DNA of 64,000 nucleotides from Mercurialis annua (lineage: Eukaryota; Streptophyta; Magnoliopsida; Malpighiales; Euphorbiaceae): assembly GCF_937616625.2 (NCBI RefSeq), contig NC_065570.1, positions 9,682,001-9,746,000 on the forward strand. Direction: 5' to 3'. Under the pieces are notes generated by a model, which was not told the origin of the DNA, searched no databases, and was given only the letters and a program-made list of their open reading frames with translations. Numbering within the stretch: the first letter of the stretch is position 1; each line of letters opens with the position of its first letter. A program made the position numbers and the translations under genes. Below are positions 47,298 to 59,139 of this stretch, one piece after another.

Positions 47298-48640
47298 TTA
47301 AATGTTTGTTCTATCTGGGGTCCGTAAGTGTGTCCTCAGGTTTCGACCCCTGTTCTGACGCCGACTCATCTGGCTATGAGTCAATGGCCGATAAGATCTG
47401 AGATCTGGACCAGAGCTGGGGTCGCTACTACTTGTACTGTCCACATCGTCATTCTCGTCATCAGGAGCCTGTGAGGAGGGGTTCTCTAACCCCAGGAAAA
47501 ATGAAGGAGGCGTCATGTTAGCAAGTTCACTGAATGGATGTGTGGCAGCCTGCAAATTGTTCACCCACTCATCAGTGAGCGAAAAATGCATTTGTTATGG
47601 GCTCTGAGTCGGGCGGGGAGAGGAGGAAGCCGGCTGTGAAATGTAGCCCTCAAGAAGCTGGCTAAAACTACCTACTCCAGGCGTTTGCGGATAGGACCAC
47701 TTGTCTTCAAATAGTCCTCTGTACTGCTGAGCTCGATGTGTCTACGTCGGCGGTGGTGGCTGAATCGGGGTAAAAGCGGAATCACGATAATGGGAGAAGT
47801 CTGGCGGTACTGAATAAGACGAAAATGGTGGCGCCTCGGGCAGCAAAGAGGTGCTGTCGTAGTGATGTGTATACCTGGTATACCGCCGAATGAAGTTCTC
47901 GGTATTCCCCTGATAATCGACCCGGAAAAACAAAACAAATTATGTAATTACGGTTATTAATGTTATAACTCAAAAAATGTAAATTCAAATTCAAACGTAC
48001 CGGTGTGGCCAGAGGGTCCTGCGGCGTGGCCAGCGGAGTCGTGTAAGCGGTCTCCCCAAAGCACGGGTCAACATAAGGCATAGAAGGAGGCGGCACTGAA
48101 AAAGAGGAAGCTGGTGGCCCCTGGGGTTGCGAAGAGGTGCTGCGTATACTTGGTATACCGCCGAATGAACTCCTCGGTATTCCCCTGATAGTCGACTTGC
48201 AAAAACAAAACAAATTATGCAATTAGGGTTATTGATGTTATAATAAAAAAAATTGAAATTGAAACGTACCGGTGTGTCTAGAGGGTCCTGTGGCGTGGCC
48301 AACGGAGTCGTGTAAGCGGTCTGCCCAAACGACGGGTCGACATAAGACATAGAAGCAAGAGGTACTGAAAAAGAGGAAGCCGGTGGCCCCTGGGGCTGCG
48401 AAGAGGTGGTGGCCCCTGGGGCTATTGTCCTCCCTATAGGTCTGGTCCATGTCGTTCCTGATCCGTCTGTTTATCGGTCGTCTCTTCGTTCTCATCCTGT
48501 TAACATCTGGAATGAAGGGAATCTCCCGAGAAGCAATCCACATCTTGCCGTCAGGTAAGTGTTTAAACGGAGTATTCCAGACTTGAATGGCATTCTCGGT
48601 TTTATAGCGCCACCCGATGAAGTCGTGGGGGTTCAACTTC
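47298..48640 (-). pseudogene. Mutator-like transposase C-terminal remnant
   Basis: The - strand open pieces 48636-48238 begin with WRYKTENAIQVWNTPFKHLP and PFIPDVNRMRTKRRP, then RRIRNDMDQ. This resembles the C-terminal end of plant MuDR-type transposases (KGRPxSTRIRNEMD). Downstream pieces are Pro/Ser-rich (SVPPPSMPYVDP) and end near 47298 with SQMSRRQNRGRNLRTHL. No catalytic domain or zinc knuckle is seen. It is interrupted and truncated. Confidence 0.55.
47830..48420 (-). repeat. About 270-bp tandem repeat inside the transposase remnant
   Basis: Two full units start with ACCGGTGT at 47999 and 48268 (269 bp apart), plus a partial unit to the left. The block TACCGCCGAATGAA recurs at 47881 and 48156. 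Each unit holds a Pro-rich exon-like segment followed by a GT-bordered AT-rich intron-like segment, so an exon plus its intron was multiplied. Confidence 0.75.
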
Positions 48641-48729
48641 TAATCGTGAATGACTACCATGGCATCCTATAATAAATATTGGATATAAATAGCTTCTTAA
48701 AAAACCAACCGATTTCTATTAAAAGACCT

Positions 48730-49615
48730 TCGTTATAAGTTGAAGATAAAAGAGAAGAAGACTTTCACAAAGTAGAAACAATTTCCCGAGTATTAAACTC
48801 AAATGTTGGAAGAAGATTTTTACAAACTGAAAGTATTGAGTAATAGAACTGAAAAGTCAAGAGAGAGGAAGAATTTCACAAGGTGAACATAAATCGCCGA
48901 GTATTTAGCTCAAAAGTTAGAAGAAAACTTTCATAGAGTGAAAGCTATAATTTAGACAGTAAAAAAACTCGAAATTCGAAAGAGAAGAAGACTTTCACAA
49001 AGTGAAAGAAATTTTCCAAGTACTAAATTCAAAAGTTAGAGTAAAACTTTCACAAAGTAAAAGCAATTCACCGCGCAATAAAACTTGAAATTCAAAAGAG
49101 AAGAAGAGTTTCACAAAGAAAAGCAATTTGCCGTATATTAAACTCAAAAGTTGAAAGAAGGTTCTGATAAAGTAAAAACAATTCACCAAGTAATAAAACT
49201 CGAAAATCCAAAGAGAAGTAGACTTTCACAAAGTGAAAGCAATTCGCTGAATATTAAACTTAAAAGTTGAAAGAAGACTCTCCAAAGTGAAAGCAATTTG
49301 CTGGGTGTAAACTCAGAAATTGAAAGAAAGATTTTCACAAAGTGAAACTAATTTATCGAGTAATAAAACTCGAAAGAGAAGAAGACTTTCATATAGTGAA
49401 AGCAATCCACCTAGTGTTAAATTCAAAAATTTAAAAAAAAAAACTTTAACGAAGTAAAAACAATTTAACGAGTATTCGCCTCAGACGTAAAAGAAAGAAA
49501 ATTTTTCACATATTGAAAGCAATTCACCAAGTATTAAACTCGAATGTTAAAAGAAAGATGTTCACATAGTGAAAGCATTTCACCGAGTAATATAACTTGG
49601 AAATTAAAGAAATAT
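48730..49615. repeat. Degenerate 115-bp tandem array made of about 58-bp half-units
   Basis: The block AGAGAAGAAGACTTTCACAA or close variants starts at about 48751, 48981, 49096, 49212 and 49375. The spacing is mostly 115-116 bp or its double. Within each unit, CACAAAGTGAAAGCAATT, then CACCGAGTATTAAACTC, alternates with a CGAAATTCGAAAG or AAAAGTTGAAAG link, giving half-units of about 58 bp. Confidence 0.8.
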
Positions 49616-51142
49616 CAATAGTTTAAGCTATATGAAGCTTGGAAAATAGTAGATGCAAAAATAAGCTATATCAAACTTGAAAGGTGAAAAGATCGAAAAT
49701 GACGCAAATAATAACAAAGGTTTATTGTCACAACCCAAAACTCATTCAAAATGCATGATCGTAAAAAGCTCATTCACCGAGACTTTAACTCGGTAGTATA
49801 AGGGGGTTTTCCGTCACCAATATCTTCTACCTCGAACGAGTTAATAGAGATCGGAAGTTGATAAATTCTCCATTAATTCGCCAACTAGACCTACATTTAA
49901 GAAGTCACTTTCCACTACTTGAAAAGTTAGCCTACTACTTAGGATAATTCTCCACTACTGCATAATAATGCTAATTATGATATTATGATGAAACTGAACA
50001 ACTACTCTATAATGTCTATAAATTACTACTCTAAAATATCAATAAATAACAGATAGATCAAGAAAATAAGTTTAATCTTTTCTCAACACGATATATTTTA
50101 ATTACTAAATATTAATTGATATCTTATATCGGAGCGGTTTCAGACAAACCAACTCTGAAACCCCTTGAGGTTATTCCGTTTCTTGTACAGATACTCATTC
50201 GCTTAAAAACCTATATAAAAACGGAGTTATCAATAACCAAATAAATAATTATCGATGTGTAAATGAATATTAGACCAATAATTGAATTTGGTTAGGTAAA
50301 TAAGACATCAATAATTGAAATTTGTTTTCATGTCTTTAAAGTGACTCACCATTAAGAAATAAAAGACCCTAAAGGGATCTTTTAGGGCTAAAAGCGATAG
50401 CATTTGATACCCAATAAAATGTCTTCATTACACGGTCCCAAGTTTTTTTATATTTATGGAATGTCCAGCTACCAAAAGTAAAAAGCTCACTGAGTTTTTA
50501 TTCCATATATGATATGCTTAGCGAGAAGAGAACCACTATGCGTGCATTCGACTCGAACTCGATCGAATTATCTGAAAATTTACTTTATTTAACAAAATTG
50601 AATTAAAATTATTAAAAAATATAAAAAGTTTGATTTATTTTTTCAGTTCGAAATAATTTCTTTAATTCACTTTATGCTAAAATTTAACAAACTTTTTCTT
50701 AAATCAACTAACAAAAAGATTTAATATTTTATAGTGTCAAGCTAATCCAATTAAATTAGATTTATGAGTTCAATTCAGTTATTGGGTTTGGTTTATTTTT
50801 TCTGCACCCCGTAAACCATTATATCATATCCTAGAAATTCCAACTTCTAACAACTAGTGACTTTTTAAAATTCTAAACTTAAAAAACAATTCATAAAAAA
50901 GTTAAAAACTATAATCACTACTATGCCAAACTGCACCTTAAAGGCTTAAACCTAGACAAACAAATAACACTTCAATAACATATGCATATAAATGCAGCAA
51001 GAAAATATAATTGCTGCTGCTCTATTTTCTTTTTTATTAACAGATAAATAAAAAGTACTGTATAAAAAAATCGATCCAATTTTACATTTAAATTGAATGA
51101 TCAATTATTTTAAGCTTATCTCAAAAAAAAAATTATTTTAAG
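49616..51142. other. Intergenic, 3' side of the GLOX gene
   Basis: AT-rich with no gene, RNA or defined element recognised. The 49740-49880 stretch, with TTCACCGAGACTTTAACTCG, may be an extension of the array to its left. Confidence 0.4.
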
Positions 51143-52732
51143 CTAAGAGACTAACTGAACCCATCGTGCTATACTCGGCACGCCTTGATTAACAGCAAAC
51201 ACCATATAATAACCAGGCGGAGCAACCGTTCCGTTAGGAGGTGCAGTGCACCCGATTCTATACCGAGCTGCATCGTCCGGCACGGCGGGTGTAACCGCCA
51301 ATTTAACCAGTCTCTGTCCTTGTGAAAATGAATGTGTTGCAAATGGAGCACTTCCAATGTTGACTTCTACAATGCCCACAATCGGCAAAGGAACCGATAT
51401 CAACACATTAAAAACCTCTCCGTAACGAACCGTATTCGGAATCTCCTCAATTATGGGTCGGAGATTGGCCCGATCCGCCGATAAATATTCGGGCGAAAAC
51501 GCTTCGATTCGTAATTCAGTAGGGAATTCTGAAGTGAACTTGTAAAAGAAATGCGGGTTACTTCCGGCTAATAATACTCGCCCGTCTGGTAACAAATTAG
51601 CGGTTGAATGATATAATCTAGGTATGGTTCCCGGATTCAACGTCATGAACCGTAACCCAAGGGGTTGATCCGGTCTATACAATAGCGGGTTTAAACACGG
51701 GTTTGATGCTAATTCAAATCCCTGTGTACCAGCTTGAGCTCCATTTATAATTAAAACTTCACCAGTGGGTAACATAACCATATCACCCATGATCCGCCCG
51801 AATGCCATACTCTCCATTTCCCAAACCGGGTCGGGCGAAGTAGCCACAATCCGCCCGCAGCTACCGTGCGCAGGTGTATCCGTACTCCTCTGTATAAAAG
51901 CACCAAACTGAGCCCCACCACAAATAACAATCACAGCCGTTGAATAGTCCCCATCTAACGCTAACATAACTGAAGATCCAGCTGATGGGTAATTCCTCGG
52001 GCCTCCATCCAACGGTGGATACTCTTTCAAAATTTTATTGAATTGATGATCGTACAGTACAGCTTTATTGTTGGCAAAAATAAAAAGATGCCCGTCAGGG
52101 AGAAGATGGACATACGGATACAAATTATCCATCTGACGATCTTCAACTTCAGCCAGAAACGGAAACGAAACGACACCGTTTGCCCTCGGAGGATAATATT
52201 CTACCGTATTTGCCCCTCGTCCACCGACAATAATAACCGACCCGTCCGGTAATATTTGATTAGTAGCATACCATCTCCCCTCACTTAACTTCACATCCTC
52301 AAGCTCAACCCAATCACACAACCCATTTTCCTCACACGGGTCGAACTTCCGGATCTTAGTAAACCCATCCATGCTACCACCCGTTTGCAACAAACTCCCA
52401 TCAGGGAGAAACTGACCAGACGAGCACCACGTGTCGGTGAGGATCATCAACGGCCGGATTTGATTGTTGAGAGGATTGAACAGAACGGAATGAGCATAAC
52501 AGTCGTGTTTCAGAGCAGTGTCTTTAGAGTCGTAACGGCAACGGCCTTTCGGAAGGAGTTTACGGGACGGACCGATGTTAGTCCGGTCGAGAAGGATAAC
52601 GGTGTTGAAGCGAGTAACGGCGGTGTGCATTGAGGCTATTCCTGCGTCTGGAACTAGAAGCTCCCACGTGCCGGGGAGCTCCGCTCGTGTGAGGATGAAG
52701 AGATTGAAGAGGAGGAGCCATTGAAGAGCCAT
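51143..52732 (-). CDS. GLOX: Glyoxal oxidase / aldehyde oxidase GLOX-like, secreted copper-radical oxidase
   Basis: Intronless, 529 residues. An N-terminal hydrophobic signal peptide (about residues 1-17) directs it to the secretory path and cell wall. It is followed by the glyoxal-oxidase N domain (kelch-like beta-propeller, about 30-400) and a C-terminal Ig-like DUF1929 domain (about 408-527). Copper-radical oxidases turn aldehydes or alcohols into acids or aldehydes and release hydrogen peroxide. All expected active-site residues can be placed: Cys103 (TDTWCSSGQF) and Tyr155 (EGRWYATNQ) for the thioether-linked radical, Tyr374-His375 (PRLYHSTANL) and His467 (FATHSFSQGQR) for copper. The ATG is followed at once by the signal peptide, and no upstream in-frame start is needed. 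No break is seen; length is normal for plant GLOX. It faces the NPF copies with about 5 kb of repeats between. The exact substrate is unknown. Confidence 0.95.
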   Translation of the reverse strand: MALQWLLLFNLFILTRAELPGTWELLVPDAGIASMHTAVTRFNTVILLDRTNIGPSRKLLPKGRCRYDSKDTALKHDCYAHSVLFNPLNNQIRPLMILTDTWCSSGQFLPDGSLLQTGGSMDGFTKIRKFDPCEENGLCDWVELEDVKLSEGRWYATNQILPDGSVIIVGGRGANTVEYYPPRANGVVSFPFLAEVEDRQMDNLYPYVHLLPDGHLFIFANNKAVLYDHQFNKILKEYPPLDGGPRNYPSAGSSVMLALDGDYSTAVIVICGGAQFGAFIQRSTDTPAHGSCGRIVATSPDPVWEMESMAFGRIMGDMVMLPTGEVLIINGAQAGTQGFELASNPCLNPLLYRPDQPLGLRFMTLNPGTIPRLYHSTANLLPDGRVLLAGSNPHFFYKFTSEFPTELRIEAFSPEYLSADRANLRPIIEEIPNTVRYGEVFNVLISVPLPIVGIVEVNIGSAPFATHSFSQGQRLVKLAVTPAVPDDAARYRIGCTAPPNGTVAPPGYYMVFAVNQGVPSIARWVQLVS

Positions 52733-53129
52733 TGAAAAAGAGAGCAGTGTGAAGAGTGGAGTGGAGAAGCTCAGTTATAGTATAATTATTTATTTAATGG
52801 GAATTAAAATTGGTCGTTACGGAGACTTTATGCCCATTGAAGTGGTGAGTGAGGAGACTGTGGAATGGAACGTTAGTTTTGACTGAACTGGTGATAACGG
52901 CGTGAAGTGAAAGAAGAAGAAGATGAAGAAGAAACGAGTGGCGGCGTTTAGAGACGTTGAGATGACACGTAGGAGATATTGTTTTGGGTGTGATATGTAA
53001 ATAATGAATATAGAAGATGGGTTGCGTAAGCAGAAAGCGATCGACTACAGTTCAAAGTGCAATTTCTTTTTTCTTGTTTTTTGGCGTAATGATGACATTT
53101 TCATTATCTATTACTCTCTTCTTCCACAC
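52733..53129 (-). promoter_or_regulatory. Upstream region of GLOX
   Basis: Non-coding and partly AG-rich. A TAAATAAATAAT stretch about 50 bp before the start codon could serve as a TATA-like element, but it is not a firm match. Confidence 0.35.
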
Positions 53130-53225
53130 AAGTTACGCTGATTTAATGGCCCGGTTAGCCAAAGTACTAATGATATATATATATATATGAGGTTGAAGGT
53201 TCGACTCTCAATATTCACGTGTAGT
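53130..53225 (+). repeat. tRNA-like SINE fragment
   Basis: Box A-like TGGCCCGGTTAGCC and box B-like AGGTTCGACTCTC are separated by a stretch including a TA microsatellite. The spacing is too long for a tRNA. No target duplication was resolved. Confidence 0.4.
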
Positions 53226-53346
53226 ATGTTTATTTAAAATATGTTAAATATTAATTTCCGCTAATTCTCTCTGATAATTAGAATAGGCTATCTTTAACAA
53301 AAAAAATTATATATTAAAGATTTTAGTTATTTTAATAAAAATTATA

Positions 53347-53619
53347 GACCCTCCGTTTCAATATAGTTGTCCATTTTACCTTTATTATTTAGTTTAAGAA
53401 AAACAATTATTATTTATAGGTTTTATGAAATTTTCATTACTTTTTTTGTCGTATCCCTATTTAATATAGGGTCTATTTGTAATCTATTTTCATTAATAGA
53501 TTTTAAATAGGGATTAATATAGAAAAAATGAGTGTAAAAATTAGTTACCTTTTGAAAGTGGAAAAACGTTTAGGACAAAAAAATTCTCAAAGTGGACAAC
53601 TCTATTGAGACGGAGGGAG
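53347..53619. mobile_element. Stowaway-type MITE, second copy
   Basis: The left end GACCCTCCGTTTCAATATAG has decayed slightly. The right end ends GACGGAGGGAG. TA lies on both sides (53345-53346 and 53620-53621). The arms share the TTGTCCA/TGGACAA block with the element at 379-649. Confidence 0.88.
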
Positions 53620-55519
53620 TACTAGTTTTTTATACTACTCGTATAAAATCTGTATTTTTTTTAAAGATTAAATTAATTTATAAATATATAAATACAAATA
53701 ATACAAATTATATTACAAAGAGCACAATATATTTTTTAAAATTGAACTACCAAATATTAAATCACCATTTAAGATAAACAAAAAAATAAACCGAATAGGA
53801 GAAAAAATCTAGAGATGGATCCCATATATTTAACGCAGCGAAAATTTATATTTCCAACAGGGTACTTGGATAATATTTAACAATCCGCTCTATCCGATGA
53901 AGGCTAGTATTCTCGATTTTTATCTTCAAAAAAAATTTAAATTGATAGATCTATAAATCTCTCAATTCTTATACATTTACAAGCATATGGTTCTAAATCT
54001 GGAATGGACGCTAAAGATTCTTAATTGATCTTAAACATCGGATCAAAAAGGTAGAAAAAAATCCAAATAAAAAAACACTTTAAAAAAGATTTATTGAAGT
54101 AAGAGAAATAGATCTACAATTAATAGTATGAGTGGAGAGAAAACGATTTTTCGGTCAATCGAAAAATTATCTTCTTCCACCCTTAAGAAGATGAAAAAAA
54201 AATTATTTTTAAAGAGAAAGGAGAGCATAATTTTAAAGAGAAATTGAGTTTTATTAAGACTAGTATAAAAAAATTTAATTCTCAAAATAAAAAAATAAAA
54301 TCTCTTAGATATGTAAATAAGTCATAACAAACCTTAAGTATAGGTGAGTTAGTAAAACGTTCTCTTAATTTAAATAAGATTACAGGTTCGAATTATATTT
54401 ATATATGCATCTGCTTAAATTTTTGGATCTAAGTTTGTTTTTCGTAAATGTATACTACTCGAATGAGAAATAATCTAAATATAAAATATTTAAAATGCCG
54501 TTTTATAGTTGAAATCGTTCAAAAAAATCTCATGGACTGTACCAAAAGAAAAAGTCATAACTAAAGCACCTCCTAATTAATGGAAAGCGCTAAGCATTAT
54601 CTTTTGAAATAATTTTAGACAGTCTATTGGACTAAAATTAAAAATCACACTCTTTATATTTAAAATACTCTCTATTTTATCAAAAACACTATTTATTTAC
54701 TATCATTTGAAAATGCTCTAACAACTATATGATGTTAGACTTAGTTCGCTAATTAATTCATTTATAATTTTTGTTAAAATTTATTATTATTTTTTCTGTT
54801 AGTTTAATTAAAGAATTTAATTATCAAAAAAATTGATTTTGGTCTATAAATTAATTTTTTTATTTTTTTCAAATAACTTTATAAAGTAAAATTCAATATT
54901 TTAAGAAACTAATTAAAATTATTTTCATTTCAAAAAAAAACTGAAATTATTTTAAAATGATAAAAGAATACATATGAGTAAAAATGTTAAGATTATTTAA
55001 TATTATTTAAAAACGAGAAAGTTAAATCTTAAATTTTTGTGTAATATATAATTATAGATCTATTTAATTTTCACAAAATCTAAAATTATTAAAATGTCTA
55101 TACATATTATAAAAAAAATTAAAATGACAAAATTTGTACTGTACTCAAAAATAATAATACTTTCCAAAAAAATATAATACATCACCAAATGCATTGTTTT
55201 TCATAATTTACAATTTATAAAACCAGGAAAAAATTAAATTAAAATTTAAGTTTAATGTGATTAGTGATTCCACAACAAAAATGAAATAATTGTATATGGA
55301 AGCATCCAAATTTTTTCATGTAATTCATCGCTGCAATTAGCGAGAACAATCATCACAGCTTAAAAGAACCTATATATGTATGTGGGCTCTACAAATTGCC
55401 AGATCAGATCACTTTCAATTTGATAATTGCTTCTAGCAATTTTCAGCAAATGGACAAAACTTGTTCATAAATCTTCAAGCTTCTTATTGATTAATAATTA
55501 TGAATTATTTGTCAAATGC
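53620..55519. other. Intergenic AT-rich sequence
   Basis: No gene found. A tRNA box B-like ACAGGTTCGAATT at about 54385 may mark another worn SINE. Confidence 0.4.
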
Positions 55520-55935
55520 ATTACTTTAAAAATATATTTACAAAAACACTCTATTATATATAGAATTTCTATTTTATATTAAGTCAAAATTTTAGATATC
55601 TACACTCTTTCTTTCTTTTAATAATTGGGGGATATAACTACACTTTCTTTTCTCTCTTCTATTTCTTTCTTTCAAAATTTTATCTTTTTTTTTATCTTTT
55701 TCGTTTGATTTTCTATTTGTTTCTTCCAGTTGTTTTTCTGTTCGTCTTTCTGTTCGTGTTTTCGTTCGGCTACTTCCGGTGGATTTTTCATCTCTTCAGT
55801 CGCTTCTCCGTTCGTCTCATCCATTCGCACTTTGATGTTCGTCTTTTTCGTTCGCATTATGAATTTTTCGACATCGTTTTTAGATTTTTTATTTTTTGTG
55901 ATAATTTAAATATTTTATAAATAAATTATTGTAGA
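55520..55935 (+). repeat. Repeat family R, copy 3 (partial)
   Basis: Shares in order TTTACAAAAACACTCTA, a CT-rich stretch, repeated TTCGTTCG words, GGTGGATTTTTCATC and TTTTTGTGATAATTTAAAT with the copies at 59140 and (inverted) 10880. The open frames here are low complexity. Confidence 0.6.
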
Positions 55936-56287
55936 TCTATGATTGTGTTGTAATATTGATACCGATGTTGAATCTTTAGTATCAATTGTCGTGACCGGTT
56001 TTTAACCGAATTGGTATACGCAGCGGAATCCAAAACCATTTGGTAGGTATTTAGGTTAACAACAATAATATTATTTTTTATATTTATGTAACTTATCTAA
56101 TCAAGTATTTATGTAAAAAGCCAATAAAAAAAACATTCAAATCTAAGCATTGTCCCACACATTATCCACGTGAAAGAACTCACTATACGATGCATGTAGG
56201 CCTCCAAAATATTCGAGTTAATAGAAGCCCTTTGTAGTGAGACCCAATTATTCTTATTTAGAAATTGCATTCTAAATTCAAATTTAG

Positions 56288-57282
56288 GGGTTAATGACAT
56301 GTTTATTTATAAAATTAGTAAAATTTCTTAAATTAGCCCCCAATTAAATTTTTTTCTAATTTTGTCACTTCTAGACCGCGGAACACTTCCGCGGTCTACT
56401 GCAAAACGCGGAAGTGTTCCGCGGTCTGCAGACGTGGCTCCATCTGGACGCAGGTGGAGCCACGTCGGCGTAAACCGCGGAATTGTTCCGTGGTTTACAG
56501 TGACACGTCAATGTAAACCGCGGAACAATTCCGCGGTTTACAAAGGGAATTTATGGAATAAATTCCCTTTGACTAGGCAGTATTATTTAAATTTATTTCC
56601 TGTGACACGTCATTTTAATTTTTATTCCCTGTGATACGTCATTTTAAATTTATTCCCTGTGACACGTCATTTTTTTTTAATTTATAATTTTTAGTTTATT
56701 AAATATGTTATTGTTATGAAGTATAAATTATATTTGAATATTTGTTAATATAATTATTTTGTAGTATTTTATAAATTTATTTTTGTAGAATGTTAAAAAA
56801 ATTAACTAATTCAAACGTTTTAAATTTAAAAAATTCAACAATTAAAACGTACAATTTTTTTAATCAAAGATTTTTTCATTTTTAAATAAAGATTTTATTT
56901 ATTTAATTTTTTTTTAAATGATCGGGAGAAAACTTCTCAATCATTTAAAATAAATCAAATGATTGGGAGAATTTTCTCCCAATCAGTGCAGCCTGGGAAT
57001 TAAATTCCCTGGCTGCACAAAAAGCAAACTGCGTAACTGTTACGCGGTTTGCCACGTTGGAAAAGCAAACCGCGTAACTGTTACGCGGTTTACTTTTCCT
57101 ATGTGGCTCCTCCCTGACTGGCCAGCGAGGAGCCACGTAGGACAGACCGCGGAACAGTTCCGCGGTTTACACAAACCGCGGAACAGTTCCGCGGTCTGTA
57201 AGGTATTAAGTGAGAAAAATTGAAATTTTGGGGATAATTTGAGAAATAATTAGCAAATGAGACATACAATGCTCATTAACCC
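56288..57282. mobile_element. Foldback Mutator-like element built of stacked hairpins, 995 bp
   Basis: Ends GGGTTAATGACATG and, on the opposite strand, GGGTTAATGAGCATTG are flanked by a perfect 9-bp duplication CAAATTTAG (56279-56287 and 57283-57291). Inside each arm is a series of short palindromes: CCGCGGAACAATTCCGCGG and variants, ACCGCGTAACTGTTACGCGG-type units, GTGGCTCC/GGAGCCAC hairpins with GC-rich loops, and GGGAATTTA/TAAATTCCC hairpins. The centre (about 56600-56935) is AT-rich. No coding sequence is recognised. Confidence 0.88.
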
Positions 57283-58589
57283 CAAATTTAGGCCTGTTTT
57301 ATAGTGAAAGTAATAGATAGCTGTTCTTGTTTATAAATTAGGTTCTAAAGTCAAATTCAGGCCTGCTTCATAATGAAAGTAACAAGTTTTGGGTTCTTTT
57401 CAAATGTATCCATGTCAAAAACAAAACTGGGTCTTTTATAGTCATAAATCGATTTATTATCAACTCTAAATTTTATTATCTCATAAATTTTTAATAGTGT
57501 TTCTTGAATAAAATATTCCGAGAACACTCATATTAAATATTTATATTCTCTTCAATAAAATTTATTTAATTTTTTGTTTAAATATTATTATAACATGTTA
57601 TCAATATCATATAAACTTGAATTTAAAACTTTAAATGCAATCCCTGCATGTAAAATGTCAATATCTAAACATAAACAACACATGTAAAACATTAAATAAA
57701 CTTATAAAAAAAATAAGTTAATTATATACTGAAAATAAAGTATCAAAAGTTTTCTGTGGTAATCGATAATAAATTTAATATAAAGTAATTATAAACTCAA
57801 TATAAACCTTATATAATTTAAATGTAAACCTAATGTAAATTTAATGTAAACATAAATAAACTTAAAGTAAATTAATCCATAACAACTCTTAACAAACTGA
57901 TTATAAATTTAAAATTAACTTATTCTAATTTAATTAAATTTAAAATTTATGATACTAAAAATAAACATATTATGTGAAAACAATTAACAATATATTGAAA
58001 GTAAACTTGATATAAAATCAGTATAAGAATGTGAGTATTCTTATATATAGTGAAAGCTAACTACGAAAAGCCTTTAACTTTGTGGTAAAACATACGGTCA
58101 CACACTTCGGGGTTGAAACCAAGATAGAAGCAAAATACTTAATTTAATTAGTATTTTTGAAGTTAGATTACATTGACAAGAGGTGGTAGATGACCGGCTG
58201 GAAGGTGGTCGTAGGCAGTGTGTGATTGGAGGGTAGTTAGAGGTGGAAGGTGGCCGACCGAAGGTTGCCAAAGTTGATAGGAGGCCGACAAGACGTCGCC
58301 AGAGTTAGTAAGGGGCCGGCCGGAGATGGTGGTGGTCGGTGCCCGACCGACGGTGATGGTCACATGGGTGGTCGGTGGGTTGGTTAACCATAAAACACAT
58401 TTTTCACGTGTCAACATTTCATTGACTCAAATAGAGACCAATTAGATGTTGACACATATAAAAAGTAATATTATCTATTTTCAGAAATATACTTATTTTA
58501 TAGTGTATAGGTATAAAAGTTCTCTCTTAAAATTTTTACTAAAGCTTTTTACACAAGACAATTTTGTGGTCTAATGTAAACCAGGCCTT
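57283..58589. other. Intergenic, AT-rich then a GC-richer purine block
   Basis: 57300-58130 is AT-rich with many short TAAACTTA-like words. 58170-58390 is GC-richer, with repeated GGCCGACCG/GGTGGTCGG words, probably repeat-derived. The open frame at 58163-58417 (-) has no recognisable domain. Confidence 0.4.
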
Positions 58590-59108
58590 TGTTTTAAGGA
58601 GGGGGGGGGGGGGGCTTCTGTACTCAGCGCAAAATTCAAACTTTTACAGGTGGTTATAATTTTATTCAAAGTTTTAAATTTTTGTAGTAATAGTCTAATT
58701 TTAACATTTCGTTATAATTTTATTAATGTTTTTCAATCAATTTAATTTTCTCAATTTTTTATCTAAATACAATACCAGTTAATTTCGTTCGATCATTTTT
58801 TGCTTTAGATTCGTTTTTTTTTTTGCTTCAATAATCAAACAAAAATAAAAAAAGATAAAATTAGATTTTAATATTATTTTTTATTCTTTTAATATTAGGA
58901 GTTAAATTTTAAAATTCTGAAAAATAAGTTTTGCTTATTACAAAGTAAATTTATAAATGGAACTAAAAATTGGAAATGTTAAATTAATTGGAAAAATTTG
59001 CTAAAATAGTTACGAAAAGTTGAAATTAGGCTATTATTAAAAAAATTAAATTTTTGAATAAAATTACAATAACCTGTAAATATTTAAATTTATTTTACTA
59101 TTAGCCTT
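58590..59108. mobile_element. Palindromic MITE with G-run at left end
   Basis: The left arm (TTTTACAGGTGGTTATAATTTTATTCAAA, given here as TTACAGGTGG and TATAATTTTATTCAAA) is mirrored by the right arm, which read backward gives TTACAGGTTATTGTAATTTT. The style resembles family A. A run of about 14 G lies at 58600-58614. Confidence 0.55.
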
Positions 59109-59139
59109 CGGGATTATTTTTAAAATACCTGATTTTGAA

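Noticed and set aside
58163..58417. GC-rich - strand open frame as a small gene
   Set aside because: It is composed of repeated GGCCGACC/GGTGGTCGG words with no domain; probably repeat-derived.
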